The position numbers were made by a program, and so were the translations under genes. Of a DNA stretch of 64,000 nucleotides, positions 49,995-59,653 are shown in pieces. The DNA is taken from the NCBI RefSeq assembly GCF_014041935.1, contig NZ_CP059491.1, positions 3,534,001 through 3,598,000 on the forward strand, given 5' to 3'. This stretch comes from Gordonia jinghuaiqii. GTDB lineage: Bacteria; Actinomycetota; Actinomycetes; Mycobacteriales; Mycobacteriaceae. The first letter of the stretch is position 1. Every line of letters starts with the position of its first letter. The notes under the pieces were generated by a model. The model saw only the letters and a list, made by a program, of their open reading frames with translations, searched no databases and was not told the DNA's origin.

Positions 49995-50481
49995 CGTCGG
50001 CGCCTCCTAGCTCGGGATGTTTGGTAGTTTGCTGTCCTTTGCGAACACGGCCGGTGCCGCACCCACCACTGCTGCCACACCACTTGTACTACGACTGCGG
50101 CAACTGCCCACATCGTCATACACACAGCGCCCGAGCGACGGCACTTCAAGTGTCGGCACCGACCCTCTTCCGAGTTCGAACATGTGATCGAATCCGTTGG
50201 TGTCCAGCGGTTCTCGACCTCCGAGGTTCTCTATCGCAAACCCGGAATGACACTGATGTGATTACACACGCCCAAGGCGGTCCCGGTCAAGTTGAAGACA
50301 AAGATTCTCTTAATACCACTGCGATCGGACATCTCTGTGGCTCGACACGACCTGGAGCGAACTCCGCTACCAAAGTCACATCGGTGTGCCGCGTCCGCCG
50401 TGACGGCCGGGCGGCGTTCGACAGCCACGTACGGCACCGCCGCACCGCCCATTAGAGTGACGGTGTGAAGGAGTACCAGCT
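49995..50481. other. whiB2-fbiA intergenic region
   Basis: These 487 bases separate divergent whiB2 and fbiA. They are less GC-rich and include a TGTG-ATTA-CACA palindrome at 50257-50268. No credible gene was found; promoters for both genes probably lie here, but positions are unassigned. Confidence 0.5.
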
Positions 50482-51519
50482 GTGAAGGTGACCGTACTCG
50501 TCGGCGGCGTGGGAGGGGCACGTTTCCTCCTCGGGCTGCGCGAGCTGCTCGGTCCGACGGCGTTCCCACTCCCCCAGGACGATGCATCACCCGGCACTCC
50601 GGGCGATCACGAGATCACCGCGATCGTGAACGTCGGCGATGACGCGTGGATGCACGGGGTGCGGATCTGTCCCGACCTCGACACGTGCATGTACACCCTC
50701 GGCGGTGGCATCGATCCCGACCGGGGATGGGGCAGGCGCGACGAAACCTGGCACGCCAAAGAGGAACTCGCCGCCTACGGTGCCGATCCAGACTGGTTCG
50801 GCCTCGGCGACCGCGATCTCGCGACCCATCTGATCCGCACCCAGATGCTCGATGCCGGCTACCGCCTGTCCGACGTCACCGCGGCACTGTGCCGCCGGTG
50901 GAACCCCGGTGTGCGCCTGTTGCCGGTGACCGACGACCGGCACGAGACCCACGTGGTCATCGCCAAACCGGACGGCGAGGAGGGCGAGCGGGTCGCGATC
51001 CACTTCCAGGAGTGGTGGGTGCGGCACCGCGCACAGATCCCGACGTTCGGCTTCGCACAGGTCGGCTCCGACGACACCGCACCCGCCCCCGGCGTGCTCG
51101 ACGCGATCTCCGACGCCGACGTCATCCTGCTCGCGCCGTCGAACCCGGTGGTGAGTATCGGTGCCATCGTCAGCGTTCCGGGCATGCGCAGTGCGCTGCG
51201 ACAGACCAAGGCACCCGTCGTCGGCATCTCGCCGGTCATCGACAACCGGCCCCTGCGCGGTATGGCCGACGAGTGTCTCTCCGTGATCGGGGTGGAGTCC
51301 TCGGCAGCGGGCATCGCCGCGCATTACGGGGCACGCAGCGGCAACGGCATCCTCGACGGCTGGCTCATCGCCGAGGGCGACCACGCCGCGGTCGACGGTG
51401 TCGCCGTCGGCGCGGCCCCGCTGCTGATGACCGACCCCGCCGCCACCGCGCAGATGATCCGCGCGGCCTGCGCCCTGGTCGGTGTCGCACTCCCCGACAC
51501 GAATGCGGGCACGGCGTGA
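50482..51519 (+). CDS. fbiA: FbiA, phosphoenolpyruvate transferase of F420 synthesis
   Basis: A 345-residue enzyme that joins FO to enolpyruvyl-diphospho-guanosine to make dehydro-F420-0. Family marks are [14 protein letters not shown] at the start, [12 protein letters not shown] and [17 protein letters not shown] ten bases upstream supports the GTG at 50482. It overlaps fbiB by four bases (GTGA), so the two are coupled. Counterpart of Rv3261. Confidence 0.97.
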   Translation: MKVTVLVGGVGGARFLLGLRELLGPTAFPLPQDDASPGTPGDHEITAIVNVGDDAWMHGVRICPDLDTCMYTLGGGIDPDRGWGRRDETWHAKEELAAYGADPDWFGLGDRDLATHLIRTQMLDAGYRLSDVTAALCRRWNPGVRLLPVTDDRHETHVVIAKPDGEEGERVAIHFQEWWVRHRAQIPTFGFAQVGSDDTAPAPGVLDAISDADVILLAPSNPVVSIGAIVSVPGMRSALRQTKAPVVGISPVIDNRPLRGMADECLSVIGVESSAAGIAAHYGARSGNGILDGWLIAEGDHAAVDGVAVGAAPLLMTDPAATAQMIRAACALVGVALPDTNAGTA

Positions 51520-52865
51520 GACCACGCACCGACCATCGCGCCGCGGGAAGCCTCGAGATCCGTCCGGTCACCGGCCTGCCCGAGTTCACCACCGGTTCCG
51601 ATGTCGCCGCCGAGATCCTCTCCGCCGCACCCTGGTTGGCCTCCGGTGACGTCCTGGTGGTGACCAGCAAGATCATCTCCAAGGCCGAGGGGCGCATGGT
51701 CGGGGCACCGACCGATCCCGACGAGCGCGACGCTCTGCGCCGCCGACTCGTCGAGGCGGAGTCGGTCCGCGTGCTCGCCCGCAAGAACCGCACCCTCATC
51801 ACCGAGAACCGGCTGGGCCTCGTCCAGGCCGCAGCCGGTATCGACGGCTCGAACGTGCGTTCCGATCAGCTCGCCCTGCTCCCCGAGAATCCCGACCGCA
51901 GCGCCGCCGAACTCCGGCGCGGCATCGCCGAGGCGGCCGGCCTCGACGTGGCGGTGATCATCACCGACACGATGGGCCGCGCCTGGCGCAACGGCCAGAC
52001 CGATGTGGCCATCGGCGCCGCGGGGATCGGGGTCACCCACCCCTACGACGGCGGTACCGACGACTACGGAAATCCGTTGGTGGTCACCGACATCGCGATC
52101 GCCGACGAGCTGGCCGCCGCGGGCGACCTGGTGAAGGGAAAGCTCGCTGCCGTCCCCGTCGCCGTGGTGCGCGGACTCACCCCGGTCGACAACGGCACCA
52201 CCGCGGCCGATCTGATCCGTCCGGCCGAGGAGGACCTGTTCCGGCTCGGCACCGAGGAGGCGATCGCGCAGGGCCGTCGAGAGGCCATCCGGACGCGCCG
52301 CTCGGTGCGTTCCTTCGCCGACCGACCCGTCGACCCCGATGACCTGCGCGCCGCGCTCGGCGACGCACTGACCGCTCCCGCGCCGCATCACACCCACCCG
52401 GTTCGCTTCGCGTGGGTACGTTCGGCCGACCGGCGTCGTGAGTTGCTCGACGCGATGACCGAGCAGTGGCAGGCCGACCTCGAATCCGACTCCAAGACAG
52501 CCGAATCCATCGTCAAGCGACTCCGCCGCGGCCGGATACTCTACGACGCCCCGGAACTGGTCATCCCGTTCCTCGTGCCCGACGGCGTCCACGAGTACCC
52601 CGACGAGCGCCGCAACGCCGCCGAGCACACGATGTTCACCGTGGCGGCCGGCGGCGCCGTCGCCGGTCTGCTCGTCGCCCTGTCCGTGCGCGAGATCGGC
52701 AGCTGCTGGGTGGGTTCCACCATCTTCGCGGCACCGACGGTTCGTCGGGTCCTCGAACTGGACGAGACGTGGGAACCGTTGGGAGCCGTCGCCGTCGGAT
52801 ACCCCCTCGAACCCGCTCCGCTGCGCGAGGCGGCTCCGATCCGGGACTGGGTGATCGAACTGTGA
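51516..52865 (+). CDS. fbiB: FbiB, F420:gamma-glutamyl ligase and dehydro-F420-0 reductase
   Basis: A 449-residue fusion: residues 1-245 are the CofE-type gamma-glutamyl ligase ([24 protein letters not shown]) and residues 250-449 are an FMN-binding nitroreductase-like domain ([21 protein letters not shown]). It adds the polyglutamate tail and reduces dehydro-F420-0. The GTG at 51516 overlaps fbiA's stop, and its own stop overlaps the NUDIX gene. Counterpart of Rv3262. Confidence 0.96.
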   Translation: MRPRTDHRAAGSLEIRPVTGLPEFTTGSDVAAEILSAAPWLASGDVLVVTSKIISKAEGRMVGAPTDPDERDALRRRLVEAESVRVLARKNRTLITENRLGLVQAAAGIDGSNVRSDQLALLPENPDRSAAELRRGIAEAAGLDVAVIITDTMGRAWRNGQTDVAIGAAGIGVTHPYDGGTDDYGNPLVVTDIAIADELAAAGDLVKGKLAAVPVAVVRGLTPVDNGTTAADLIRPAEEDLFRLGTEEAIAQGRREAIRTRRSVRSFADRPVDPDDLRAALGDALTAPAPHHTHPVRFAWVRSADRRRELLDAMTEQWQADLESDSKTAESIVKRLRRGRILYDAPELVIPFLVPDGVHEYPDERRNAAEHTMFTVAAGGAVAGLLVALSVREIGSCWVGSTIFAAPTVRRVLELDETWEPLGAVAVGYPLEPAPLREAAPIRDWVIEL

Positions 52866-53437
52866 CCGCGGAATCGCTGCACGCCTCGGCCGTCGACGCC
52901 CTCACCGCCTGGGCCGCACCCGATTCCGCACAGAGCAGCCTTCGGCACGCCTACCTCGCATTCCTCGCCGCAAGGCCGGACGCCTGCCTACGTGCCTGCG
53001 CCGCAGGGCATCTCACCGGGTCGGCGATCGTGTTCGACGCCACGCGAGAGCACGTGCTGCTCACGCTTCATCCGCGCGTCGGCAAGTGGATTCAGCTGGG
53101 CGGACACTGCGAGCCCGCCGACGAGACACTGGCCGACGCGGCGCTGCGCGAGGCGCGCGAGGAATCCGGGATACCGGGACTCGAACTCGACGGCAGCGCG
53201 GGCAGCGGCGGGCTCGTTCACCTGCACACCCACCCGATCACCTGTTCCCTGGGCGTGCCCACCCGGCACCTCGACGTGCGCTACCGGGTCGTGTCCGCGC
53301 CGACACCCGACGGGGAGCTGCCCGGCTTCGAACGCAGCGAGGAGTCGGTGGACCTGCAGTGGTGGCCCATCACCGATCTGCCGCCGAACACCGACGCCGA
53401 CATCCCGGAGCTGATCGCCACCGCACTGGGGCGCTAG
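52862..53437 (+). CDS. NUDIX hydrolase downstream of fbiB
   Basis: A 191-residue NUDIX protein with an intact Nudix box ([16 protein letters not shown], then REAREESG, residues about 80-103). The N-terminal 45 residues are helical. A GTG at 52862 overlaps the fbiB stop, so it is in the F420 operon; a housecleaning role in F420 or nucleotide metabolism is possible. Its stop shares CTAG with the glgC stop. Confidence 0.9.
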   Translation: MTAESLHASAVDALTAWAAPDSAQSSLRHAYLAFLAARPDACLRACAAGHLTGSAIVFDATREHVLLTLHPRVGKWIQLGGHCEPADETLADAALREAREESGIPGLELDGSAGSGGLVHLHTHPITCSLGVPTRHLDVRYRVVSAPTPDGELPGFERSEESVDLQWWPITDLPPNTDADIPELIATALGR

Positions 53438-54648
53438 ACCCGAATCCCCTTGCCCACGGTCACCACACCGCCGGCACTGACCGAGAACCGTTCGCGGTCG
53501 GCGGCCACGTCGACGCCGAGTTGTTCACCGTCGCCGACGACGACGTTCTTGTCCAGGATCGCCTTGCGTACCAGCGCGCCCTTCCCGACGCGGACACCGG
53601 GCATGAGCACACTGCCCTCCACAATGGCGCCGTCCTCGACGATGACATTCGACGACAACACCGAATTGCGCACCGTCCCACCCGAGATGATGCAGCCGGA
53701 ACCGACCACCGAATCGTCTGCCACGCCGCCCTGGACGAACTTGGCCGGCGGCAGGTTGTGCGTCTCACCGCGGATGGGCCAGCGCCTGTTGTACAGGTTG
53801 AAGATCGGGTGCACCGACACCAGGTCCATGTGCGCCTCGTAGAACGCGTCCAGGGTGCCGACGTCGCGCCAGTAGCCCGTGTCGCGTTCGGTCGCCCCGG
53901 GCACCTCGTTGTCCTTGAAGTCGTAGACGAACGCCGTGTCCCGCGCCACGAACGCCGGGATGATGTCACCGCCCATGTCGTGGTCGGAGTCCGAGTCCGC
54001 GGCGTCGGCGCGCAGTGCGTCCACCAGGGCCTCGGTGGTGAACACATAGTTGCCCATCGAGGCGAACGTCGACTCCGGATCGTCGGGGGTTCCGGGCGGA
54101 TCGGCGGGCTTCTCGAGGAAGCGGGTGATCTTGCCGCTCTCGTCGGCGTCTATGCACCCGAAGGCGACCGCCTCGGCCCGCGGGACACGGATACCGGCGA
54201 CGGTCACGTCGGCGCCGGAGTCGATGTGCGCGGCGACCATCTGCGACGGGTCCATCCGGTACACGTGATCGGCACCGAAGACCACGATGTACTCGGGCTG
54301 CTCGTCGCTGATCAGGTTCATCGACTGGAAGATCGCGTCGGCGCTGCCGGTGTACCACCGGGGACCGAGCCGCTGCTGCGCCGGCACCGGGGTGATGTAC
54401 TCGCCGTGGAAGCCCGATGTCCACCAGGTCTGCGAGATGTGGCGGTCCAGAGAGTGCGACTTGTATTGCGTCAGCACGCAAATTCGCTCATAACCCGCAT
54501 TGACCAGGTTCGACAGCACGAAATCGATCAACCGGTAGGCGCCGCCGAACGGCACCGCTGGTTTGGCCCGGTCCATCGTCAACGGGTACAGACGTTTACC
54601 TTCGCCGCCCGCGAGGACGATGCCGAGGACGTGCGGCTGAGATCTCAC
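53434..54648 (-). CDS. glgC: Glucose-1-phosphate adenylyltransferase
   Basis: A 404-residue enzyme making ADP-glucose. The substrate loop is [13 protein letters not shown], with the GGAYRLIDF and WYTGSADAI motifs and a C-terminal beta-helix. ADP-glucose feeds GlgM and the GT4 at 12.8 kb. The start GTG at 54648 matches the family N-terminus ([11 protein letters not shown]), although the ribosome site is nearly on top of it. A perfect 18-base palindrome lies 14-31 bases ahead. Confidence 0.97.
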   Translation of the reverse strand: MRSQPHVLGIVLAGGEGKRLYPLTMDRAKPAVPFGGAYRLIDFVLSNLVNAGYERICVLTQYKSHSLDRHISQTWWTSGFHGEYITPVPAQQRLGPRWYTGSADAIFQSMNLISDEQPEYIVVFGADHVYRMDPSQMVAAHIDSGADVTVAGIRVPRAEAVAFGCIDADESGKITRFLEKPADPPGTPDDPESTFASMGNYVFTTEALVDALRADAADSDSDHDMGGDIIPAFVARDTAFVYDFKDNEVPGATERDTGYWRDVGTLDAFYEAHMDLVSVHPIFNLYNRRWPIRGETHNLPPAKFVQGGVADDSVVGSGCIISGGTVRNSVLSSNVIVEDGAIVEGSVLMPGVRVGKGALVRKAILDKNVVVGDGEQLGVDVAADRERFSVSAGGVVTVGKGIRV

Positions 54649-54661
54649 TCCTTCAACTTAA

Positions 54662-54679
54662 CCGCGATCGCGATCGCGG
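54662..54679. promoter_or_regulatory. 18-bp perfect palindrome before glgC
   Basis: CCGCGATCGCGATCGCGG lies 14 bases ahead of the glgC start and 114 bases from glgM. It is self-complementary along its length. It could be an operator or an untranslated hairpin. Confidence 0.4.
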
Positions 54680-54792
54680 GCCAGACGACGGGCGGGGAAG
54701 ATCGCATCGGCGTGCGATGCGGGCGCGTCGAACACAGCTGTGTCCGACACCCCCGATGGAAAAGTCTGCGCGATGGCACTAGCGTCGACGCC

Positions 54793-55959
54793 ATGAAGGT
54801 GGCGATGATGACACGGGAATATCCACCTGAGGTGTACGGCGGCGCGGGTGTGCACGTCACCGAATTGGTCCGTCACCTACGCGATCTCGCCACAGTGGAC
54901 GTGCACTGCATGGGCGCCGCACGCGACACCGCGGCCGCCTACGCGCCGGATCCCGGTCTCGCCGGAGCCAACGCCGCAATCACCACACTGTCGGCCGACC
55001 TGAGGATGACGGTGGGCGCCGAAGGTGCCGACGTGGTGCACTCCCACACCTGGTACACCGGGCTCGCCGGCCACCTCGCCGGTCAGTTGTACGGTGTCCC
55101 GCACATCCTCACCGCGCACTCCCTGGAACCGTCACGACCGTGGAAGGCCGAACAGCTCGGCGGCGGCTATCGGGTCTCGAGCTGGGTGGAGCGCAATGCC
55201 GTCGAGTACGCCGACGCGGTGATCGCGGTGAGTTCGGGCATGCGCACCGAGGTGTGCGACATCTACCCCCGCCTGGATCCCGAACGTGTCCATGTGGTGC
55301 GCAACGGCATCGACACCACCCAGTGGTACCCCGTCGACGACCCGTTCGGTCCCGAGTCGACGCTGACCGCCCTCGGCATCGATCCGAGCCGTCCGATCGT
55401 CGCCTTCGTGGGACGTATCACCCGGCAGAAGGGGGTCGCCCATCTGGTCGCCGCGGCCCACCGATTCGATCCGGAGATCCAGCTCGTGCTGTGTGCCGGC
55501 GCCCCGGACACCCCCGAGATCGGCGCCGAGATCGAGCGTGCGGTCGGGGCGCTGTCTGCTGCGCGTCCCGGCGTGCACTGGGTGCGGGAGATGCTCCCCC
55601 TCCCCCGCATCCGCGAGATACTCACCGCGGCATCGGTCTTCGTCTGCCCGTCGGTGTACGAGCCGCTGGGCATCGTCAACCTCGAGGCGATGGCCTGCGG
55701 CACCGCGGTGGTGGCGTCGGAGGTCGGTGGTATCCCCGAGGTCGTCCGCGATCACGTCACCGGCCGGCTGGTCCGGTACGACCCGGTCGACCCGCAGACC
55801 TTCGAACTCGATCTGGCCGAGACGGTGAACACCGTCGTCGCGGACACGGCCGCGTCGACGGCGATGGGTGTGGCCGGCCGCGAGCGCGCCGAAGCCGAGT
55901 TCTCGTGGGCGAGTATCGCCGAACAGACCCTGGCGGTCTACGAGTCCGTGCTGCGCTGA
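54793..55959 (+). CDS. glgM: GlgM, alpha-maltose-1-phosphate synthase
   Basis: A 388-residue GT4 enzyme that joins ADP-glucose and glucose-1-P to maltose-1-P for GlgE-type glucan synthesis (relative Rv1212c). It starts MKVAMMTREYPPEVYGGAG, with HSHTWYTGLAGHL and the donor motif YEPLGIVNLEAMACG. It is divergent from glgC and overlaps the next gene by 22 bases in opposite directions. ATG at 54793. Confidence 0.93.
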   Translation: MKVAMMTREYPPEVYGGAGVHVTELVRHLRDLATVDVHCMGAARDTAAAYAPDPGLAGANAAITTLSADLRMTVGAEGADVVHSHTWYTGLAGHLAGQLYGVPHILTAHSLEPSRPWKAEQLGGGYRVSSWVERNAVEYADAVIAVSSGMRTEVCDIYPRLDPERVHVVRNGIDTTQWYPVDDPFGPESTLTALGIDPSRPIVAFVGRITRQKGVAHLVAAAHRFDPEIQLVLCAGAPDTPEIGAEIERAVGALSAARPGVHWVREMLPLPRIREILTAASVFVCPSVYEPLGIVNLEAMACGTAVVASEVGGIPEVVRDHVTGRLVRYDPVDPQTFELDLAETVNTVVADTAASTAMGVAGRERAEAEFSWASIAEQTLAVYESVLR

Positions 55960-56813
55960 GCCGGGCGCGAAGGACGACATGTGGTGACGACGACCGACAC
56001 CGTGACCGGCACCGGGCGTTCACCGGCGAACTTCTCTGCACGGGAGCGAATGTCGGCCTCCTCGGCGTGAAAGGCCGAGGGGCCCATGGCCACCAGGTCA
56101 CCGATGGTCCGGGCGTCGACCTCGGTGGTGTAGCGCAGCGGTGAGGTGTCGATCACCTCGAAACCGTCGTCGAGCGCGGCGTGCAGCCGCGCGGACTTCC
56201 CGGCGTCCACACTCAGCATCTGCATCGGCTCGATGATCTCGGTGAGGTGATCTGCCGCCGGGCTGACGACGACCAGTCCGCCGTCGGGTGCGAGCACCCG
56301 CGCGAACTCGGTGGCGTTGCGCGGCGCGAACACCGAGAGGGCCACCGAGACAGCGCCATCGACGAGCGGTAGACCACGCCAGATGTCGGCGACGATCGCC
56401 GCCTCGGAGTGGGGGCCACGAGCGATCGCGCGAGCGCAGTACTTCGATAGGTCGATGCCGATCCCCTGGACCTCGGCATGCGACGATCCGGCGGCACCCG
56501 CCATCCGTGCGACCGCGGCGCGAAGATAGTGTCCGCCACCGGCGCCCGCGTCGAGCACCACCCGTCGTGGATGGTCGGCGCCGAAGCGGCTCGCACCACG
56601 GGCGACCGCGTCGACCACCGGGTCGAAGAACCCGGCGTCGTGCACACGAGCGCGCGCCGCCACCATCGCGGCAGTGTCCGCGCGCAAGCTGCCCGAACGA
56701 CCGTCGAGTAGCGAGACATAGCCCTGCCGGGCGATGTCGAAAGAATGGGCGCTGCGGCAACGCAGCGAGTTGTCGTCCGCCACGAGCGATCCGGAACACA
56801 CCGGACAACGCAA
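55938..56813 (-). CDS. RlmA/TlrB-like rRNA methyltransferase
   Basis: A 291-residue methyltransferase resembling 23S rRNA guanine-N1 enzymes. It has an N-terminal zinc ribbon (CPVCSGSL, later CRSAHSFD) and the SAM loop VVLDAGAGGGHYL. A TTG at 56813 is the only nearby start that keeps the zinc ribbon. It overlaps glgM's end. The same class protects against tylosin or avilamycin in producers; a housekeeping role is more likely. Confidence 0.82.
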   Translation of the reverse strand: MRCPVCSGSLVADDNSLRCRSAHSFDIARQGYVSLLDGRSGSLRADTAAMVAARARVHDAGFFDPVVDAVARGASRFGADHPRRVVLDAGAGGGHYLRAAVARMAGAAGSSHAEVQGIGIDLSKYCARAIARGPHSEAAIVADIWRGLPLVDGAVSVALSVFAPRNATEFARVLAPDGGLVVVSPAADHLTEIIEPMQMLSVDAGKSARLHAALDDGFEVIDTSPLRYTTEVDARTIGDLVAMGPSAFHAEEADIRSRAEKFAGERPVPVTVSVVVTTCRPSRPAQRSTDS

Positions 56814-56902
56814 GAGCTCGACGACGGAGGCGAGGCCATGTGCCCGGCGCGGTGTCGGTGTGTCCGCCCGGGCCCCATGGGAACTGCCCTCGTCCGACCG
56901 GT

Positions 56903-57070
56903 TCAGCCGGTGACCCCGCGCAGTTCTTCACCCAATGCGGCTGCTTCGTCGGCGGTCAGCTCGACGACGAGGCGACCTCCACCCTCGATCGGAATCCGGA
57001 CAACGATTCCACGCCCTTCTTTGGCCGCTTCGAGGGGGCCGTCCCCAGTACGTGGCTTCATTGCCGCCAT
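56903..57070 (-). CDS. DUF3117 family protein (Rv1211-like)
   Basis: A 55-residue protein of the DUF3117 family, widespread in actinobacteria and usually present once. It starts MAAMKPRTGDGPLEAAKEGR, followed by a strand pair GIVVRIPIEGGGRLVVEL and TADEAAALGEELRG. The ATG is at 57070. The function is unknown. In M. tuberculosis it stands at the corresponding place, beside glgM. Confidence 0.9.
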   Translation of the reverse strand: MAAMKPRTGDGPLEAAKEGRGIVVRIPIEGGGRLVVELTADEAAALGEELRGVTG

Positions 57071-57170
57071 TCTCAAGCTCCCTTCAAGGTCCCTGCTCCG
57101 AACATGATACGTTGCTGCGTCTCACACGATTGCCAGTGCGCGACACGAATGCCGTTCCGCCGGTGTGTGC

Positions 57171-57611
57171 TCATCTCTCCGGGGGTACCGACCGGCCGGT
57201 TTCCCACGGTGTCGGCGAGTCGATTCCGGCGTCGGGAACGCCGTTTTCCCGGCTCGTCGCCGCAGTCCCGGCGCCTGATACGCCGGGCTCGCCGGCCGGG
57301 GCCTCGGCAATGACAGCGGCCGTCTCGCGGCTACGAAGACGCGCGATGACCGCCCGGAGGTCGTCGACCTCACCGGCGAGACGTGCAAGCGCCCAATCGA
57401 CTTCGCTCTGCTTGTAACCCCGGGGAGTCTGCGCGAATCGCAGTGCCCGGACATCGTCGCCGCAGATCCCCACGGTCGGTAGTCGCGTGAGCGTGGTGTC
57501 GCGCTCCACCGGCGGCAGGTCCTCGCCGCGTCCGAACACGAACCACACGACCGCGAACACGACCGCGACCACGAGCGCCATGATCAGCAGGTACAGCAGC
57601 AGCGTCTGCAT
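57171..57611 (-). CDS. Membrane-anchored DivIVA-like protein (Rv1209-like)
   Basis: A 146-residue protein with an N-terminal transmembrane helix (LLLYLLIMALVVAVVFAVVW) and a soluble part with the DivIVA-like segment GYKQSEVDWALARLAGEVDDLRAVIARL, likely coiled coil. The C-terminal 50 residues are low in structure. ATG at 57611 is favoured by GGATGG upstream; one at 57620 is possible. A scaffolding role at the pole or with the glucan genes is speculative. Confidence 0.8.
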   Translation of the reverse strand: MQTLLLYLLIMALVVAVVFAVVWFVFGRGEDLPPVERDTTLTRLPTVGICGDDVRALRFAQTPRGYKQSEVDWALARLAGEVDDLRAVIARLRSRETAAVIAEAPAGEPGVSGAGTAATSRENGVPDAGIDSPTPWETGRSVPPER

Positions 57612-57646
57612 GCGTTCCATCCTGACAGACCCGGCACACACACGGA

Positions 57647-57694
57647 CCCGGCGACTCCATGCCCGGAGTGGAAGCCGGGCGTGTTGTCGCCGGG
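57647..57694 (-). terminator. Hairpin between gpgS and the DivIVA-like gene
   Basis: A nine-base perfect stem (CCCGGCGAC and complement) encloses a second CCCGG/CCGGG stem. It lies downstream of gpgS and upstream of the next gene in the same direction, so it may attenuate read-through. Confidence 0.4.
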
Positions 57695-57725
57695 CCCGGT
57701 GTGCGGGTCACCAGCTCCTCGATGA

Positions 57726-58757
57726 CTAGGAGGCCATCTCCTCGGCCTTGGTGGACATGGCTCGCAGCGTGTTCATCGGCGGACGGTCCTCGAGATAGAC
57801 CTCGGTGGTGTGCGGGGTGAACGACCCGTCGGGCTCGGCGGTGAACTGGGTCAGCCCCACCCCGGAATCCTCGATGCCGCACCGGCGCATGAGCGTTCCG
57901 ACGATCTGGCGACTCATCACACCGAGTTCGATCAGCGGTCGGTTGCGGTGGGTACGCACGCCCAGATTGACCTGTCCGATCCCGGCGAGGCCGTATCGGT
58001 CGTAGGTGTCGATGAGCAGACCGATCTCGACGCCGTAGCCCGGCGCGAAGGGCACCGACGAGAGCATCTCCCGCGTTCCGGCGTACTCACCGCCCAGCGG
58101 CTGCAGGACGGCGGTCAGATCGGGCTTCTGCGATGCCAGCAGCGGACGCGCCACCAGCTCGGTCACGCGACCGCCGCCGTTGGCGTCCTGCGTGCCACCG
58201 GTCCGCAACGGACGTCGGTAGTAGCCCTTGACCAGCTGGATCTCCGGGTTGACCAGGAGTGGGCCGAGCATCTTGGGCACGAACATCGGATCCGGGTCGA
58301 TGAGGTCGGAGTCGACGAAGGCGATGATGTCGCCGGTGACCGCGGCGATCGAACGCCACAGCACCTCACCCTTGCCCTTGACCGGTTCGAGTTCGGGGAC
58401 CGCCTCCTCGCGGCTGATCACCTGCGCACCCGCGGCCAGGGCGCGCTCGGCGGTGGCGTCGGTCGAACCCGAGTCCAGGACGATGAGTTCGTCGACCAAT
58501 GACCCGTAGAGCGGCATGATCGTCGCGATGACGTCGGCGACGGTCTCTTCTTCGTTCAGGGCGGGCAGTACCACCGAGATGGTGCGTCCGTTCTTGGCGG
58601 CGACGAGCTCGTCGACGGTCCACTCCGGCTGCTCCCAGGTGTGGGTCGCCGTCCAACGCTGCCTGGTCCCCGGTACCTGCGCGGCGGTCGGCCACACCGC
58701 GGCCTTGTCGCGGCTGTTGACGGTGCTGGGCTTACGTCGCTTCTGCTGCTTTGTCAT
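57726..58757 (-). CDS. gpgS: Glucosyl-3-phosphoglycerate synthase
   Basis: A 343-residue GT81 enzyme that joins glucose from UDP- (or ADP-) glucose to 3-phosphoglycerate, the first step to methylglucose lipopolysaccharide. It keeps VVLPALNEEETV, the metal-binding DSD (Asp149-Ser-Asp151 in AFVDSDLIDP) and the LQPLGGEYAGTREML loop. Counterpart of Rv1208. Its ATG at 58757 overlaps the folP2 stop as ATGA. Confidence 0.96.
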   Translation of the reverse strand: MTKQQKRRKPSTVNSRDKAAVWPTAAQVPGTRQRWTATHTWEQPEWTVDELVAAKNGRTISVVLPALNEEETVADVIATIMPLYGSLVDELIVLDSGSTDATAERALAAGAQVISREEAVPELEPVKGKGEVLWRSIAAVTGDIIAFVDSDLIDPDPMFVPKMLGPLLVNPEIQLVKGYYRRPLRTGGTQDANGGGRVTELVARPLLASQKPDLTAVLQPLGGEYAGTREMLSSVPFAPGYGVEIGLLIDTYDRYGLAGIGQVNLGVRTHRNRPLIELGVMSRQIVGTLMRRCGIEDSGVGLTQFTAEPDGSFTPHTTEVYLEDRPPMNTLRAMSTKAEEMAS

Positions 58758-59653
58758 GCGAGTCCCCTGACTGTTCGGGCGGGCGGTCTCGTTCCCGCGA
58801 TGGCAGCGACCATGTCGACCACGCGCCGGGTGGCTGCGACCTCGTGTACGCGAAAGATCCGGGCGCCTGCGGCGGCGGCCAGACTTGTCGCGGCGAGAGT
58901 CCCTTCCAACCGGTGCTCGAGGTCCGTACCCAGAGTCTCCCCCACGAAATCCTTGTTGCTCAGCGCCATCAGCACCGGCCAGCCCGTGTTAACAAGATCT
59001 TTTACATGGCGTAACAGAGCGAGCCCGTGGTGAGTATTCTTGCCAAAATCGTGCGTCGGATCGATAACGATGGAGTCTCGATGCACCCCTGCGGCCAGGG
59101 CACGTTGTGCCGCCGAGGTCACCTCCGCGATCACATCGGCCACCACATCGTCGACCGAATCGCCGTAGGACACGCGATGCGGGCGGGTCCGGACGACCGC
59201 GCCACCGGTGTGGGAGCAGACGATCCCGGCGCCATGCGCCGCGGCGACGGCCATGATGTCGGGGTCGAACCCCGCCCAGGTGTCGTTGATCAGGTCGGCG
59301 CCGGCCGCGCACGCCTGATCGGCCACCTCGCTTCGCCAGGTGTCGACGCTGATCAGCACGGTCGGATGCCGTTCGCGAATCCAGGAGATCAATCCGACGA
59401 CACGCCCGGCCTCCGTCTCGGCGTCGACCTCCTGGCCGGGCCCGGCCTTCACCCCGCCGACGTCGATGATGTCGGCCCCCTCGGCGACCACCTGATCCAC
59501 ACGTTGCTGGGCGGCGACGTCGTCGAAGCTGGCTCCGCGGTCGTAGAACGAGTCCGGGGTGCGGTTGACGATCGCCATCACCAGCGCCCGGTCGGTCGCC
59601 ACCGGGCGCCCGCACAGTGTGGACGAGGAAGTGGACTCGGGAGCGTCGTTCAC
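58754..59653 (-). CDS. folP2: Dihydropteroate synthase-like protein (FolP2)
   Basis: A 299-residue TIM barrel of the DHPS family. The first loop NRTPDSFYDRG and SVDTWRSEVADQA are kept, but the late catalytic segment reads DPTHDFGKNTHHGL, whereas canonical synthases have DPG-GFGK-N. This fits the reported lack of folate activity of the M. tuberculosis counterpart Rv1207. A role with gpgS is suggested by gene order only. GTG at 59653 overlaps fadD6. Confidence 0.88.
   Translation of the reverse strand: MNDAPESTSSSTLCGRPVATDRALVMAIVNRTPDSFYDRGASFDDVAAQQRVDQVVAEGADIIDVGGVKAGPGQEVDAETEAGRVVGLISWIRERHPTVLISVDTWRSEVADQACAAGADLINDTWAGFDPDIMAVAAAHGAGIVCSHTGGAVVRTRPHRVSYGDSVDDVVADVIAEVTSAAQRALAAGVHRDSIVIDPTHDFGKNTHHGLALLRHVKDLVNTGWPVLMALSNKDFVGETLGTDLEHRLEGTLAATSLAAAAGARIFRVHEVAATRRVVDMVAAIAGTRPPARTVRGLA

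Noticed and set aside
50257..50268. TGTG-ATTA-CACA as a CRP/GlxR site before fbiA
   Set aside because: The spacing between arms is four bases, not the six expected for TGTGA-N6-TCACA.
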